Assembly: GCF_009769755.1 (NCBI RefSeq)
Contig: NZ_SDWJ01000002.1
Coordinates: 744,001-808,000 of the forward strand
Source: Sphingorhabdus profundilacus
Lineage (GTDB): Bacteria; Pseudomonadota; Alphaproteobacteria; Sphingomonadales; Sphingomonadaceae
DNA: 64,000 bases
Reading direction: 5' to 3'
Position 1 is the first letter of the stretch. Every line of letters begins with the position of its first letter. The notes beneath the pieces were generated by a model, which did no database searches, had not been told where the DNA came from, and saw only the letters and a list, made by a program, of their open reading frames with translations. The translations under genes were made by a program, and so were the position numbers. Positions 45,482 through 53,192 of the stretch are shown here, one piece after another.

Positions 45482-46162
45482 TTACAACTTATGATGAGCA
45501 CCTATGCTCGACCTGATCCGGTCAAGTGTAGCTTTTCGGATCGCCTTCTTGTTCCATGAATAGGCTTTACCGGGGAGTTGCGCCAACTGTTCTGCAACTA
45601 CCAGTGCCTTTGCCTCCACCCTGTCCGGATCGGCAAGAGTATCGAGATAGCCGGCCTCAACTGCGCCTTCGGGATTATATATAAAGCCCTGCATCAACGC
45701 GCGAGTCAGGTGCCGCGAGCTTAGCCGGTCGCGGGATATCTCCATCGCGAAGATCGGCAACTGCATGCCCGTAATCGCCTCATTTGCACCGATCTTATAG
45801 TCCCCCGCCGCACCGATGCGCGTGTCGCATGCGTTCAGGATGAACACCCCCATTGCAATTGCGTGGCCGGTGCACGCCGCGACAACAGGAAGAGGGCCGC
45901 CATAAAGCCGCAGCAACAATTCCGCACCCGCATCGAGTAACTTATAGACGCCATCCGCCCCCAAGTTTGCAAAGGCGTTCAAATCAAACCCGCCTGAAAA
46001 CCGACCTTCACGTCCTGCAAGCACAATCGCCATCGCTTCGGCCTCGGCTGTGTCGAGCGCGGCGTTCAGTGCAGCAATCATCTCGAAGTTGATGGCATTG
46101 GCTTTTCCATCGTCCATACGGATCAGGGCAATATCGTTTGTGATTTCAACGGTGGCGGCCAT
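45482..46162 (-). CDS. Crotonase/enoyl-CoA hydratase family protein
   Basis: The 226-aa product has the crotonase oxyanion-hole layout: REGRFSGGFDLNAF and VAACTGHAIAMGVFIL. The Glu usual for hydratases is not evident in the second motif, so isomerase, hydrolase or other crotonase activity is possible. The ATG at 46162 has a strong AGGGAG ribosome-binding site, preferred over the longer frame at 46189. It is transcribed from a TTGACG-N17-TTTAAT promoter overlapped by a large palindrome shared with the divergent GST gene. Confidence 0.9.
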   Translation of the reverse strand: MAATVEITNDIALIRMDDGKANAINFEMIAALNAALDTAEAEAMAIVLAGREGRFSGGFDLNAFANLGADGVYKLLDAGAELLLRLYGGPLPVVAACTGHAIAMGVFILNACDTRIGAAGDYKIGANEAITGMQLPIFAMEISRDRLSSRHLTRALMQGFIYNPEGAVEAGYLDTLADPDRVEAKALVVAEQLAQLPGKAYSWNKKAIRKATLDRIRSSIGAHHKL

Positions 46163-46178
46163 CTTGGTTCTCCCTAAA

Positions 46179-46221
46179 GCTTTAATCATATGATTAAAGC
46201 GGCGCTTTACGTAAACGTCAA
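46179..46221. promoter_or_regulatory. Divergent promoter/operator between crotonase and GST genes
   Basis: A perfect 22-bp palindrome at 46179-46200 (core TTAATC-ATAT-GATTAA, 46182-46197) overlaps the minus-strand -10 TTTAAT (complement of 46093+100, i.e. 46193-46198) of the crotonase promoter, whose -35 TTGACG is the complement of 46216-46221 (17-bp spacer). A second palindrome TTTACGTAAA (46206-46215) fills the spacer. The first looks like a TetR-type repressor site; the second resembles acyl-CoA/branched-chain operators of MerR-type regulators, from memory and unverified. Confidence 0.7.
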
Positions 46222-46288
46222 CTCCTATTTCGGGTGGCTAAGCCGACGCGCGCTTCTATGCTGGATAGCAACACAGAATCAGGAGAGC

Positions 46289-47170
46289 ATGATGAGCCAG
46301 ACATTTTCGGACTATACACCGACCAAAATCTGGGAATGGAATAAGGAAAATGGGGGCCAATTCGCTAGCATTAACAGGCCTATAGCCGGTGCAACGCATG
46401 ATAAAGACCGCCCGATCGGGAAACACCCACTTCAACTTTACTCGCTCGCCACACCCAATGGCGTGAAAGTAACCGTCATGCTCGAAGAATTGCTCGCACT
46501 GGGCCATGAAGGCGCCGAATATGATGCGTGGCTGGTGAACATTCGCGACGGCAATCAGTTTTCAAGCGGATTCGTCGACGCCAATCCCAATTCGAAAATT
46601 CCAGCGCTGTTTGACCAAACTACGCCTGAACCTACCCGCGTGTTCGAATCGGGATCAATCCTGCTCTATCTGGCGGAGAAGTTCGGGGCCTTTCTACCGA
46701 CCGAACACCATAAACGCACCGAAACCATAAACTGGCTGATGTGGCAAATGGGCAGCGCGCCCTATCTGGGCGGTGGGTTCGGCCATTTTTACGCCTATGC
46801 ACCTTTCAAGTTCGAATATGCCATCGACCGTTTTGCAATGGAGGTGAAGCGGCAGCTTGATGTTCTCGACCGGAACTTAGCGGATCGCGAATATATGGCC
46901 GGCGACGAATATAGCATTGCGGATATCGCAATCTGGCCATGGTATGGCGCACTGGTCAAAGGTCTTATTTATGAAGCAGGCGAGTTTCTCTCGGTCCATG
47001 AATACACAAATGTGATTCGCTGGACCAACCAGATCGCCGAACGACAGGCGGTAAAACGTGGGCGGATGGTCAATCGTGTCATGGGCGATCCGGCGAGCCA
47101 ATTGCACGAACGGCATGATTCCAGCGATTTTGACATGAAAACGCAGGATAGAATAGCGCCCGCCACCTGA
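46289..47170 (+). CDS. yghU: Glutathione S-transferase, YghU-type disulfide reductase
   Basis: A 293-aa protein. The start is one of two adjacent ATGs (46289/46292) after AGGAG. The N-terminal extension YTPTKIWEWNKENGGQFASINRP is typical of the YghU/Nu-class GSTs, followed by a thioredoxin-like domain (LQLYSLATPNGVKVTVMLEE), SSGFVDANPNSKIPAL and FESGSILLYLAEKFGAF, then the helical C-domain (GDEYSIADIAIWPWYGAL). YghU binds two glutathiones and reduces disulfides. It diverges from the crotonase across a shared palindrome. Confidence 0.93.
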   Translation: MMSQTFSDYTPTKIWEWNKENGGQFASINRPIAGATHDKDRPIGKHPLQLYSLATPNGVKVTVMLEELLALGHEGAEYDAWLVNIRDGNQFSSGFVDANPNSKIPALFDQTTPEPTRVFESGSILLYLAEKFGAFLPTEHHKRTETINWLMWQMGSAPYLGGGFGHFYAYAPFKFEYAIDRFAMEVKRQLDVLDRNLADREYMAGDEYSIADIAIWPWYGALVKGLIYEAGEFLSVHEYTNVIRWTNQIAERQAVKRGRMVNRVMGDPASQLHERHDSSDFDMKTQDRIAPAT

Positions 47171-47221
47171 TTGACACAGCCATTTTGTTCTTGTATTGTT
47201 CTGTCACTTATGAGGAGAGAA

Positions 47222-47593
47222 ATGATGATCGGATATGTAACATTAGGCACCAATGACCTGGCGCGTGCGGCGATATTTTACGACGCCATTGCTGCGGAAC
47301 TTGACACCCCGCGGATGATGGAATTTGATGGTTTTATTGCCTGGGGCAAGCCGGGCGATGCCGCTGGTATTGGACTTACCAAGCCGTTTGATGGAAATGC
47401 GGCTAGCGTTGGCAACGGTGTAATGGTTGCGCTGGCGGCCAAGGACAAGGATCAGGTGCAGCGTCTCTATGATATCGCGCTGGCCAATGGCGGAACGTGC
47501 GAGGGGCCTCCTGGACCACGCGGTGATTCCTTTTTTGCAGGCTATTTCCGTGACCCCGACGGCAACAAACTCAACGCCTTTATCATGACATAA
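47222..47593 (+). CDS. VOC family (glyoxalase-like) protein
   Basis: A 123-aa protein with two beta-alpha-beta-beta-beta modules of the vicinal-oxygen-chelate fold: MMIGYVTLGTNDLARAAIFYDAI at the start and GYFRDPDGNKLNAFIMT at the end, the usual family endings. The ATG at 47222 follows a strong GAGGAGAG site; the longer upstream frame is out of character. It probably shares the GST transcript (51 bp gap), which fits a detoxification role. Substrate unknown. Confidence 0.92.
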   Translation: MMIGYVTLGTNDLARAAIFYDAIAAELDTPRMMEFDGFIAWGKPGDAAGIGLTKPFDGNAASVGNGVMVALAAKDKDQVQRLYDIALANGGTCEGPPGPRGDSFFAGYFRDPDGNKLNAFIMT

Positions 47594-47626
47594 GCAGGAT
47601 ATGAATCTGTTCCTTGGGCGAAGGTA

Positions 47627-47650
47627 ACGGGCACGGGCACGGGCACGGGC
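47627..47650. repeat. Hexanucleotide tandem repeat (ACGGGC)x4
   Basis: Four perfect copies of ACGGGC lie between the VOC gene and the truncated cupin frame, ending four bases before its GTG. A change in copy number moves promoter or ribosome-binding spacing by six bases but keeps codon phase. Such repeats can vary by slippage. Confidence 0.85.
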
Positions 47651-47653
47651 AAT

Positions 47654-47923
47654 GTGGTGCGAGATCTGGAGATGTATCCATTACATCTGGGATTGGGCGC
47701 AAAGGCAATCCCGTTACCGCCCATTACAGGACTGCAATGGTATGACGAATATTCGGCCCACCATAGCAATGATGGTCCTGAAGGGCGGCTAGTTTCACTG
47801 TTCCGCTTTATCGAAAGCTGGGACAGCTGGGAAATGCACCCTTTGGGCGATGAAGTTATTTCGGGCGAAACGGATTATTTTGCGGCCGGGGAATCACGCA
47901 ATAATGGGTATGTTATTGCGTGA
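47654..47923 (+). pseudogene. Truncated cupin-like protein
   Basis: An 89-codon frame from GTG 47654. The product resembles the N-terminal half of small cupins: HLGLGAKAIPLPPITGLQWYDEYSAHH, then GRLVSLFRFIESWDSWEMHPLGDEV, where the barrel motif with metal ligands should begin. It then ends within 22 residues. The +1 frame over the same region reads LRPGNHAIMGMLLRDDFQG, which looks more like continuing protein, so an internal deletion or frameshift is likely. No ribosome-binding site precedes the GTG; the hexamer repeat does. It could still make a short protein. Confidence 0.5.
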
Positions 47924-47929
47924 TGATTT

Positions 47930-49213
47930 TCAGGGAGTGCGTGTTATCGCCACTGATCGCAGGACAAATTCGGCACCCAATTGCCCGCTGCCGCCGGCAA
48001 TTTGCAACTGCAACAGCTGATGGGGGCAATCTGCGTTCAGGGAAAATTTCTGCGAGTCACCGCTGCGTCCCGATTTGACGGCGGCGTTCGTGAACCATTT
48101 GCTGACCGGACCCTTGCCGGACAGGCATGACAATTCCCATCTGATGTCGGAATCAGAAGCAGTTTCCTGTGCCTCATATTGTGCAGTGAAGCGATAATTG
48201 CCCGGTTTTAGAAAAAGATATTTGCGGATCAATTCTCCGCGTTCACCTGATCCGGCAAATGCGGACAGCGTGTAATTGCCCGCCTTGTCCGGTTCAGAAA
48301 AGGCACCACCAATTGCCGGATTTTCTGAAATCTGCCAGCCTACCGCGGGATAGCGCAAGTTGACTGTGTCTTTAGTCAGCGCTGCCGTCTGCAAAGCCTT
48401 CAGTCGTGCGGACGGAAGGCTCGTATAATAGCGTTCAAAGGCGGAAAACTCTCCCTTGGCAGCCAAAGTAGATAGGAGATAATTGGACTGGTCGCGATAT
48501 TCCTTACGATCTGGCAATGGTCCCGCCTGCAATAGCACATCCACCAAATAGGAAGGATCTTCCATCGATCCAATCGCGTAAGGCAAAAACGACAGCAGCC
48601 AATCCGGCGCGGCCTTAACAAAAGGGGTCAAGCCCGCCCGTACTTCGGGATCGTCAAGCGCTCCAGTCAATGTAGGAAAAAGAACCGGAAAGCTGCTCGG
48701 CGTAGTTCGCATCGCGATATCATAATGATAGAGCGCCTGTTTCTTGTCATTGCGCGCCACCGCATCTTCGATCAACCATAGTTGCGTGCCAAAATCACGT
48801 CGCGACACCTTTTGCGACAGAAGCATCAATTCACGCGCCCTTTTCCGATCGCCACGAACATCTGCAACATAGCCAAGCAAGCGGATGGCCACAGGGTTTA
48901 ATGCGCCACCGCGGAGAGACTGTTTCGCCATCGCTTCGACCTTGGCCAAAGTCGCCGGATCCTGCTTTTCTGCAAATAATTCATCGGCTTTGCGCGAAAG
49001 CGCGAGCGGATGATCGGGTACAAACCGCAGCGCCATGTCCGGATTCTGCTGCCATGTTATATTCGCAACGGCATGAATGAACGACAGCCAGGCGATATAA
49101 CCCGTAACCGATATGAAACCGACAATTTTTACCCAAAAGAGAGGCGGCTTTGCCTTGAGGGCAGTAAAACGCGGCAAGGCTTTTCTTTTTCTGGACATAG
49201 CTTTCGCGCGCAT
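47930..49213 (-). CDS. Hypothetical TPR-like membrane-anchored protein, 427 aa
   Basis: Not recognised as a named family. A basic cytoplasmic N-terminus is followed by one membrane helix (FWVKIVGFISVTGYIAWLSF), a helical repeat region of TPR character (residues about 60-180: LFAEKQDPATLAKVEAMAKQ; RGDRKRARELMLLSQKVSRR), and a C-terminal beta-rich domain with YLFLKPGNYRFTAQYEA and a Cys pair. The final domain looks like a carbohydrate-binding jelly roll. Start taken at ATG 49213; TTG 49225 and ATG 49198 are alternatives. It lies 24 bp downstream of tRNA-Ser, possibly on the same transcript. Confidence 0.75.
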   Translation of the reverse strand: MRAKAMSRKRKALPRFTALKAKPPLFWVKIVGFISVTGYIAWLSFIHAVANITWQQNPDMALRFVPDHPLALSRKADELFAEKQDPATLAKVEAMAKQSLRGGALNPVAIRLLGYVADVRGDRKRARELMLLSQKVSRRDFGTQLWLIEDAVARNDKKQALYHYDIAMRTTPSSFPVLFPTLTGALDDPEVRAGLTPFVKAAPDWLLSFLPYAIGSMEDPSYLVDVLLQAGPLPDRKEYRDQSNYLLSTLAAKGEFSAFERYYTSLPSARLKALQTAALTKDTVNLRYPAVGWQISENPAIGGAFSEPDKAGNYTLSAFAGSGERGELIRKYLFLKPGNYRFTAQYEAQETASDSDIRWELSCLSGKGPVSKWFTNAAVKSGRSGDSQKFSLNADCPHQLLQLQIAGGSGQLGAEFVLRSVAITRTP

Positions 49214-49237
49214 TGACCCTATCAAGATGCCACAAAC

Positions 49238-49330
49238 TGGCGGAGACGGAGGGATTCGAACCCTCGGTACCGGATTTACCAGTACGACGGTTTAGCAAAC
49301 CGTTGGTTTCAGCCACTCACCCACGTCTCC
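49238..49330 (-). tRNA. tRNA-Ser (anticodon GCU)
   Basis: On the minus strand the acceptor GGAGACG (49330-49324) pairs with CGTCTCC (49248-49242), discriminator G, and CCA is encoded (49240-49238). The anticodon loop reads TTGCTAA within the stem ACGGTT/AACCGT, giving anticodon GCT. A long variable arm (about 20 nt) precedes GGTTCGAATCC, as expected for serine tRNAs. The mature length without CCA is 90 nt. Confidence 0.97.
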
Positions 49331-49526
49331 TGCGCGCTTGGCATCGGGGGCCTATAGCGTTGCAACCCAGGGCCTGCAATGGTTATTGATGCCTGTGCTG
49401 TCTACCACTAAAATTAGATGCTTTAGATTCACTCTGGCGCAAATAGGACTCGGATGGTCGCCCGTTCATTGTGCGCTCATCCACATGATTCATATGATTG
49501 AGCCAGAATGACAGGAGGCGTGCGGA

Positions 49527-50276
49527 ATGCACCAAGTAGCGAACAAGCAGGGTTTCGGATCGATGGTGAAACATGCGATGCTGATGGTGGCTTTAACCGC
49601 CGCTATCGCCGCACCGACGAGCGCGCAAATCACGACTGTAGATCCCAATGTCGCGATTGATGCGGATCTTGGTACACCGCCTGCGCCCGCCCCATCTGAA
49701 GAAAATGTGACTGTGCAGGACGGAATTCCGACCGAAGGCGCATTACCCGCACAAGCCGGTTCACCTAGCACAAATGTTGCCCCGTCGGATCAAAATACGT
49801 TTCAAGAAGATGATCTGATCGGGGCGGCTGAGGGCGTTTTTGGCAAGGGCGCGAAGGGCCTTGGCAAATTGATCGAAGATATTCTGAAAAAGCAAGGTCG
49901 GCCCAATGGCTATATTGTTGGCCGGGAAGGCGGCGGGGCATTTGTCGTCGGGCTGCGTTACGGATCCGGTACCTTGAATCACAAGGTTGAGGGTCAGATG
50001 CCCGTTTATTGGACAGGTCCATCAATCGGTTTCGATGCTGGCGCTAATGCAGGCAGCACTTTTGTACTTGTTTACAATCTCTATGACACCGAAGATATTT
50101 ATCGGCGGTATCCGTCCGGTGAAGGCGTTGCCTATCTGGTAGGCGGTTTCAACGCCAGCTACCTGCGTCGCGGGAATGTGGTCCTGATCCCGATTCGTGT
50201 AGGTGCCGGTCTTCGGCTGGGTGCCAATGTCGGTTATATGAAATTTTCGAAAAAGCAGCGTTGGTTGCCGTTTTAG
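49527..50276 (+). CDS. DUF1134 family envelope protein (EipA-like)
   Basis: A 249-aa exported protein. A signal peptide (KHAMLMVALTAAIAAPTSAQ) leads to an acidic, Pro-rich region (about 45-100) and a DUF1134 domain with GYIVGREGGGAFVVGLRYGSG, VYWTGPSIGFDAG, FVLVYNLY and GGFNASYL. The Brucella homologue EipA is a periplasmic envelope-integrity protein. The ATG at 49527 has AGGAGG eight bases upstream, which fixes a start ahead of the signal peptide by a few residues. Confidence 0.9.
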   Translation: MHQVANKQGFGSMVKHAMLMVALTAAIAAPTSAQITTVDPNVAIDADLGTPPAPAPSEENVTVQDGIPTEGALPAQAGSPSTNVAPSDQNTFQEDDLIGAAEGVFGKGAKGLGKLIEDILKKQGRPNGYIVGREGGGAFVVGLRYGSGTLNHKVEGQMPVYWTGPSIGFDAGANAGSTFVLVYNLYDTEDIYRRYPSGEGVAYLVGGFNASYLRRGNVVLIPIRVGAGLRLGANVGYMKFSKKQRWLPF

Positions 50277-50285
50277 ACAGGGGCA

Positions 50286-50897
50286 TTAAGCGGCGGCGCG
50301 TAGATCTTCCATCCGTTTGAGATAGCGGGCAAGGACATCGATTTCGAGGTTCACCTGACGCCCGACGGCAAGGGTATCAAGCGTCGTCATCTGCGCCGTA
50401 TGCGGAATGATGTTCAGCGTGAACCGCACCAAGCCGTTGGATTGATCGGCAATTTCATTGACGGTCAACGAGATGCCATCAACAGTTATCGATCCTTTGG
50501 CCGCAATATAGGGCGCCAGTGAAGCAGGGGCCTGAACCGTAACTTTCCAGCTATCGCCGACCGGATCGCTTCCAACAATCTCGCCGACGCCATCAACATG
50601 GCCGGTGACGATATGCCCCCCCAGCTCGTCGCCAACTTTCAATGCCCGTTCCAAATTGAGTCGCGACCCTGCTTGCCATAATCCCTGTGCGGTGCGCGAT
50701 ATGGTTTCGGCTGACGCATCAACGGCAAAACAGCCATTACCCTTCTCCACCACTGTGAGGCATACGCCCGAGCACGCGATGGATGACCCGATGGCAATTT
50801 CGTCCATGGTATAATGGCACCCAATGACGAGGCGAAGATCCCCGCGTTGGTCAACAGAAGAGATCGTGCCGATATCGGTAATAATGCCGGTAAACAT
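50286..50897 (-). CDS. ribE: Riboflavin synthase, alpha chain
   Basis: It dismutates two 6,7-dimethyl-8-ribityllumazines into riboflavin. The 203-aa product has the duplicated lumazine-binding barrels: MFTGIITDIGTISSVDQRGD and GSSIACSGVCLTVVE in the first, GGHIVTGHVDGVGEI and GSITVDGISLTVNEI in the second. It ends with VNLEIDVLARYLKRM, typical of the family. Follows ribD by 18 bp. No FMN riboswitch is evident upstream. Confidence 0.97.
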   Translation of the reverse strand: MFTGIITDIGTISSVDQRGDLRLVIGCHYTMDEIAIGSSIACSGVCLTVVEKGNGCFAVDASAETISRTAQGLWQAGSRLNLERALKVGDELGGHIVTGHVDGVGEIVGSDPVGDSWKVTVQAPASLAPYIAAKGSITVDGISLTVNEIADQSNGLVRFTLNIIPHTAQMTTLDTLAVGRQVNLEIDVLARYLKRMEDLRAAA

Positions 50898-50915
50898 AAG
50901 TGAGAAGCCTTTGGT

Positions 50916-51887
50916 CTATAGCGCTCTATCGTAGACTTCGACGTGATCATTGCCAAGACGGCGTGCAAGAGAATTATGCCACCGCCCATGCGCGTCTTTT
51001 AAATCTTCCAAACCGATATCGCCCAAACACGCCGTTCCGGCGCCGATCAATATAGGTGCTCGGTATAAAAGCAGGCGATCAACCAAGCCGGCACGTAAAA
51101 ACGCAGATGCAGTCTTTGCGCCGCCTTCCACCAGCAACATGTTGCAGTCCAGTGATGAAATTTCGTCAACCGACCTCAAAACATCCCAACCGTCAGGTGC
51201 GGTACCACTGCCCAACATGACCTTGCGCGGACTTCGATTTTCCAGTCCGGGCAAACGGACATCAAGTGCCGGGACGTCGATCCTGACCGTTGCAGCGCCG
51301 ACCAAAATGGCATCGCTCCGTGCCCGCTCGACATGGGCGTGGGCCCGGGCGGATCCACCTGTAATCCATCGGCTTTCACCATTGGCCAACGCAATTTTCC
51401 CATCAAGCGAAGTGGCGAGTTTTAACGTCACAAACGGTCGCTGTCGTTCCAATCGGCTGAAAAAGCCTGCTAACTGTCTCCTCGCAACTGACGCCATGAC
51501 GCCGGTTTCGACCGTGATTCCAGCCTCTTTCAGTTGGTTAAAACCTTTTGTACTGGTGCGTGGATCGGGGTCGACAATCGCACCAACCACCCGTGCCGGA
51601 CGCGCTTCGATTAAAAGCTGTGTGCAGGCAGGGCCGCGCTCAGACACATGCGCGCAGGGTTCCAAGGTAACATAGATGGTTGCGCCTGTCGCGCTGCTGC
51701 CTGCCTGGGAAAGCGCCATGGCTTCTGCATGCGGCCTTCCGCCCTGCCCCGTCCATCCCCTGCCCAACACGATATGATCTTTGACAATGATGCAGCCGAC
51801 AGACGGGCTGTTAAGCGTGCAGCCAACACCACGTTCCGCCAGCGCCAGCGCGGCAGCCATATAATGTTCGTCAGCGTGAGAGGTTAT
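50916..51887 (-). CDS. ribD: Bifunctional riboflavin deaminase/reductase RibD
   Basis: RibD performs pyrimidine deamination then side-chain reduction early in riboflavin synthesis. The deaminase zinc motif is RPHAEAMAL with PCAHVSERGPAC; the reductase domain has FVTLKLATSLDGKIALANGESRWITG and NMLLVEGGA. Only ATG 51860 is a standard start, but the ten codons before it encode ADEHY leading into MAAALALAERG, matching the conserved RibD N-terminus (DEYYMxxAL). The only plausible start for these is ATA at 51887, seven bases after AAGGGAG and overlapping the upstream stop (ATAA). That gives 323 aa. If not, the start is 51860. Confidence 0.93.
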   Translation of the reverse strand: MTSHADEHYMAAALALAERGVGCTLNSPSVGCIIVKDHIVLGRGWTGQGGRPHAEAMALSQAGSSATGATIYVTLEPCAHVSERGPACTQLLIEARPARVVGAIVDPDPRTSTKGFNQLKEAGITVETGVMASVARRQLAGFFSRLERQRPFVTLKLATSLDGKIALANGESRWITGGSARAHAHVERARSDAILVGAATVRIDVPALDVRLPGLENRSPRKVMLGSGTAPDGWDVLRSVDEISSLDCNMLLVEGGAKTASAFLRAGLVDRLLLYRAPILIGAGTACLGDIGLEDLKDAHGRWHNSLARRLGNDHVEVYDRAL

Positions 51888-52267
51888 TTCTCAGCTCCCT
51901 TTGCTGCGGCTTGTTCGGCCCGTGCTTCTCGCTCTATCCGGTCAACATCCATGCCGACGGCCCTGCCGAAGGCTTTATAGGCCTCTTTCTCACGCGCTAT
52001 CATCTTGTCCTTCATCTTCTGACGCTCGGCAATCGCAGCCCTGGATTCTTCAATTGTGCGCGTGGCCGGCCAGCTTTCGACATAGATGATTTCACGCGGC
52101 GGCGGTTTTGATTTCTCCAATATGTCGAGATAAAATGTATATATGATGATCGCTGTCGGCACACATGCGGCCAGAAACAGCAACGGACTGTGATGACCCG
52201 AAGTGCGGAAAAACCCGATCAGGTCGGAACCTCCGCTTTTAAGTGATACGTCTTTGAAGAAGGACAT
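51884..52267 (-). CDS. Hypothetical membrane protein, 127 aa
   Basis: An unrecognised protein with one membrane helix (LLFLAACVPTAIIIYTFYLDI, about 29-49) and a long charged, probably coiled-coil C-terminus (ESRAAIAERQKMKDKMIARE; RIEREARAEQAAAKGAEK). It precedes ribD, with its TAA overlapping the proposed ribD start. The size and layout resemble conserved sphingomonad inner-membrane proteins of unknown role. Confidence 0.75.
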   Translation of the reverse strand: MSFFKDVSLKSGGSDLIGFFRTSGHHSPLLFLAACVPTAIIIYTFYLDILEKSKPPPREIIYVESWPATRTIEESRAAIAERQKMKDKMIAREKEAYKAFGRAVGMDVDRIEREARAEQAAAKGAEK

Positions 52268-52366
52268 ATTTCGTCAATAGGCGGGGTATAGCGCGATTTC
52301 CAGTGCTGGAATCACTCTGGGTCGAAAGCTCATAACTATTGTCGTCGATAGCTATGAGCTCGCGGC

Positions 52367-53026
52367 CTAATTTATGTCGAATCGAACGGTGAGTGTTTGC
52401 CAGTCTTCGACCGCGATGCCGTCGCGCGTTGCGGGTTTGAATCGCCATGCCGAGAGCGCCTGCTTTTCGGTTACCCGCGCAAAGCTGCTGTCGGTTGCGC
52501 TAATTGTCTGAACCTGCCTAACCCGGCCATCGATACCGACCAAAATGCGGACAGTGACACTGCCTTCAATTTCCTGACGCAGCATGGCGACGGGGTAGTC
52601 GGGTTGGAAATTGCGTATGTAGCGCGGATCGCGTGTCGCAGATTTGAAAATTGGTGTCGGTGTTTTCGGAATTATCGAAGTGAAATCGGCAAAATCGTCG
52701 CCGCTGCCAGCACCGGCTGTTATAAGGCCGGTCGCCGTTTCTGGGCCCGTCGTTATGACTCCAGTTTCTACAGGTGCATTGGTCTTGATTACTGGATCTG
52801 ACCTGACGACTGTCTTCACCGCCTTGTTTTTTGGTTGTACCTTTTGTTCGGTTTTGGGCGGCGGTGTCCATGCGGGAATATTATGCCCGAAAAATGTTTT
52901 CGGCCCCGGTTCAAATTTAGCGATGATTGGCGACAGTGCCACGGCCAATATAATCGACCCATTTACCATGATTGCCGCGCCCATACTGACCTTATTGGCG
53001 TGGCTGTTTTCTTGTGCATAACTCAT
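52367..53026 (-). CDS. TonB family energy transducer
   Basis: A 219-aa protein with a short cytoplasmic N-terminus, one membrane anchor (about 17-36), a Pro/Lys/Thr-rich periplasmic linker (AWTPPPKTEQKVQPKNK) and a C-terminal TonB domain: YPVAMLRQEIEGSVTVRILV, GIDGRVRQVQTI and SAWRFKPATRDG. It transmits proton-motive force to outer-membrane receptors. GAGAGG precedes the ATG. exbB/exbD are not adjacent, so it may be an accessory TonB; a TonB-dependent receptor lies 9 kb away. Confidence 0.88.
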   Translation of the reverse strand: MSYAQENSHANKVSMGAAIMVNGSIILAVALSPIIAKFEPGPKTFFGHNIPAWTPPPKTEQKVQPKNKAVKTVVRSDPVIKTNAPVETGVITTGPETATGLITAGAGSGDDFADFTSIIPKTPTPIFKSATRDPRYIRNFQPDYPVAMLRQEIEGSVTVRILVGIDGRVRQVQTISATDSSFARVTEKQALSAWRFKPATRDGIAVEDWQTLTVRFDIN

Positions 53027-53192
53027 ATCGGGTTTCCTCTCTCCCAGTTACGACGAGAAGGCCGGAGCAACACGAACAGGCGAATCACCCCGAATCCGAC
53101 TCGCTTTAGTTATGATATATTGTATCTTAAACAAATCAACACCAATTTACAGCTACGACGAACGGCTACCTTTTCAATATTGAACAGGTGCT

